From contig JALWUB010000161.1 in NCBI GenBank assembly GCA_026993275.1, positions 1 through 6,924 of the forward strand: DNA of 6,924 nucleotides, read 5' to 3'. This document shows positions 5,660-6,924 of this stretch, in pieces; position 1 is the stretch's first letter, and each line of letters opens with the position of its first letter. This DNA comes from Robiginitomaculum sp. (GTDB lineage Bacteria; Pseudomonadota; Alphaproteobacteria; Caulobacterales; Maricaulaceae). Under the pieces are notes generated by a model. That model was not told where the DNA came from, did not search any database, and worked only from the letters and a program-made list of their open reading frames with translations. Both the position numbers and the translations under genes were made by a program.

Positions 5660-6924
5660 ATGCGCATTCTCGACTGGAACAGCCTGGGCGCAAGCGCCCG
5701 CGAAACGGCGCTGGCCCGCCCCCTGGCGGCGCAACAGGATGTGCGCGCAACGGTGCAGCAGATCATCGAGGACGTGCGCCATCGGGGCGATGCGGCCGTG
5801 GCGCAATACAGCCGCCGGTTTGATGGCGCCGCGCCGGATCCCCTGATTGCCAGCGCGGAAGACATGGAAGCCGCGTGGGCGTCACTGCCGGCCAGCGCTC
5901 GCGCCGCCATGTCCCGCGCCGCCGCCAATATCCAGCGCTTTCACGAGGCACAAGGCGTGCCCGGCATCCGCGTCGAGGTCGAGCCCGGGCTTGTCTGCAG
6001 CCGCCGCGCGGTGCCGCTGGATTGCGTCGGCCTTTATGTGCCGGGCGGCACGGCGCCATTGTTCTCGTCCCTGCTGATGGCGGCGATACCGGCCAGGCTC
6101 GCCGGGGTGCCGCGCATTGCCGTGGCCAGCCCGCCAGGAGCGGATGGCCGCGTGGCGCCAGTGGTGCTGGCAGCGGCCAGACTCGCCGGTGTGCAGGAGG
6201 TCTTTGCCATGGGCGGCGCCCAGGCCATCGCTGCCTTTGCCTTTGGCACCAAAAGCGTGCCCCGCGCCGCCAAGATTTTCGGCCCCGGCAATCAGTGGGT
6301 CGCCGAGGCCAAGGCGCAGGTGGCGCAAAGGCCTGGCGGGCCCGCCATCGACCTGCCGGCGGGACCCAGCGAGGTCATGGTGCTGGCCGACGACACGGCC
6401 AATGCGGCGCTGGTGGCCGCCGATCTGCTCAGCCAGGCCGAGCACGATCCGCAGGCGCAGGTCATTGCGCTGGCCACGAGCGCAGCCTGCGCCGGGGCCG
6501 TGCGCGCGCAGGTTCTGTCACAGCTTGAGGATTTGCCAAGAAAAACCATAGCGAATGAGGCCCTCAACAACGCCCGCCTGATCGTGGTGCCAGAGCGCGC
6601 GGCCATGCTGGACATCGTCAACCGCTACGCCCCGGAGCACCTGATCATCCAGATGCACGATGCGGAGGAGATGGCGCAGGGTGTGCGCCATGCCGGGTCG
6701 GTCTTTCTGGGGAGCAGCACGCCGGAAGCCCTGGGCGATTATGCCAGCGGCGCCAACCATGTGCTGCCCACCGGCGGCGCGGCGCGCTGTCATGGCGGGC
6801 TGGGGCTGGAAAGCTTCATGCATTTTGTCACCGAACAGCGGGCCAGCCCCGCGGCACTCAGGGCCATTGGCCCGGCGGTGATGCAACTGGCGCGCATGGA
6901 AGGGCTGGAAGCCCATGCCCGCGC
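5660..6924 (+). CDS. hisD: Histidinol dehydrogenase (partial, last residues outside window)
   Basis: HisD oxidises L-histidinol to L-histidine in two NAD+-dependent steps using zinc. From the ATG at 5660 the frame is open to the window edge, giving 421 codons; E. coli HisD has 434 residues, so only about a dozen are missing. The numbering matches E. coli exactly at the functional residues: zinc ligands Gln259, His262, Asp360 and His419, and the catalytic pair Glu326-His327 in YAPEHL. Other landmarks are YVPGGTAPLFSS (126-137), FGPGNQWVAEAK (207-218) and the family signature IDLPAGPSEV (230-239). The enzyme therefore looks fully competent. The gene starts 3 nt after the hisG stop with no strong ribosome site of its own, so its translation is probably coupled to hisG. 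The rest of the histidine operon (hisC, hisB and so on) would be expected to the right. Confidence 0.97.
   Translation, partial: MRILDWNSLGASARETALARPLAAQQDVRATVQQIIEDVRHRGDAAVAQYSRRFDGAAPDPLIASAEDMEAAWASLPASARAAMSRAAANIQRFHEAQGVPGIRVEVEPGLVCSRRAVPLDCVGLYVPGGTAPLFSSLLMAAIPARLAGVPRIAVASPPGADGRVAPVVLAAARLAGVQEVFAMGGAQAIAAFAFGTKSVPRAAKIFGPGNQWVAEAKAQVAQRPGGPAIDLPAGPSEVMVLADDTANAALVAADLLSQAEHDPQAQVIALATSAACAGAVRAQVLSQLEDLPRKTIANEALNNARLIVVPERAAMLDIVNRYAPEHLIIQMHDAEEMAQGVRHAGSVFLGSSTPEALGDYASGANHVLPTGGAARCHGGLGLESFMHFVTEQRASPAALRAIGPAVMQLARMEGLEAHAR

Noticed and set aside
4727..5806. A 359-codon minus-strand frame opposite hisG and the start of hisD
   Set aside because: It overlaps hisG, which has full family motifs, and has no family features of its own.

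Overview
The window is a compact, GC-rich stretch of what looks like a proteobacterial chromosome. The longest stretch without a gene is 128 bp. A fused LysC-LysA enzyme, an E. coli-type long HisG, and a TrpR/YerC-like gene placed directly before hisG-hisD together resemble the arrangement I know from Xanthomonadales-like bacteria. The sequence alone cannot fix the taxon. I see no phage, CRISPR, tRNA, rRNA or intact insertion sequence.

Layout from left to right. (1) Positions 1-178, minus strand: the N-terminal 59 codons of a small GIY-YIG domain protein, cut by the window edge and clearly lower in GC than the rest. (2) Positions 226-1683, plus strand: an NCS1-family nucleobase or hydantoin-type permease, divergent from the GIY-YIG gene. 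(3) Positions 1705-4296, minus strand, convergent with the permease: a bifunctional aspartate kinase/diaminopimelate decarboxylase, which catalyses the first and last steps of lysine synthesis in one chain. (4) Positions 4297-4424: a short divergent control region with an AT-rich core, a good sigma70-type promoter and an 18-bp palindrome. (5) Positions 4425-6924, plus strand: a TrpR/YerC-family regulator, hisG, and hisD running off the right edge. These three are tightly packed (4-nt overlap, then a 3-nt gap) and form the head of a histidine operon.

The main biology is amino-acid synthesis. The lysine enzyme and the histidine operon are transcribed away from each other from one small control region, and the first gene of the histidine operon is a TrpR-fold repressor. 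The most interesting signal is the palindrome at 4388-4405. It has the same 6-6-6 geometry as the E. coli trp operator, matches 5 of 6 bases in each arm as I recall that operator, and overlaps the putative -10 box of the regulator's own promoter. This suggests autoregulation, and possibly joint control of histidine and lysine genes, by a TrpR-like protein that keeps the residues corresponding to the tryptophan-contacting Thr44, Arg54 and Arg84 of E. coli TrpR. The enzymes themselves are recognisable and appear intact. No completely new system is evident.
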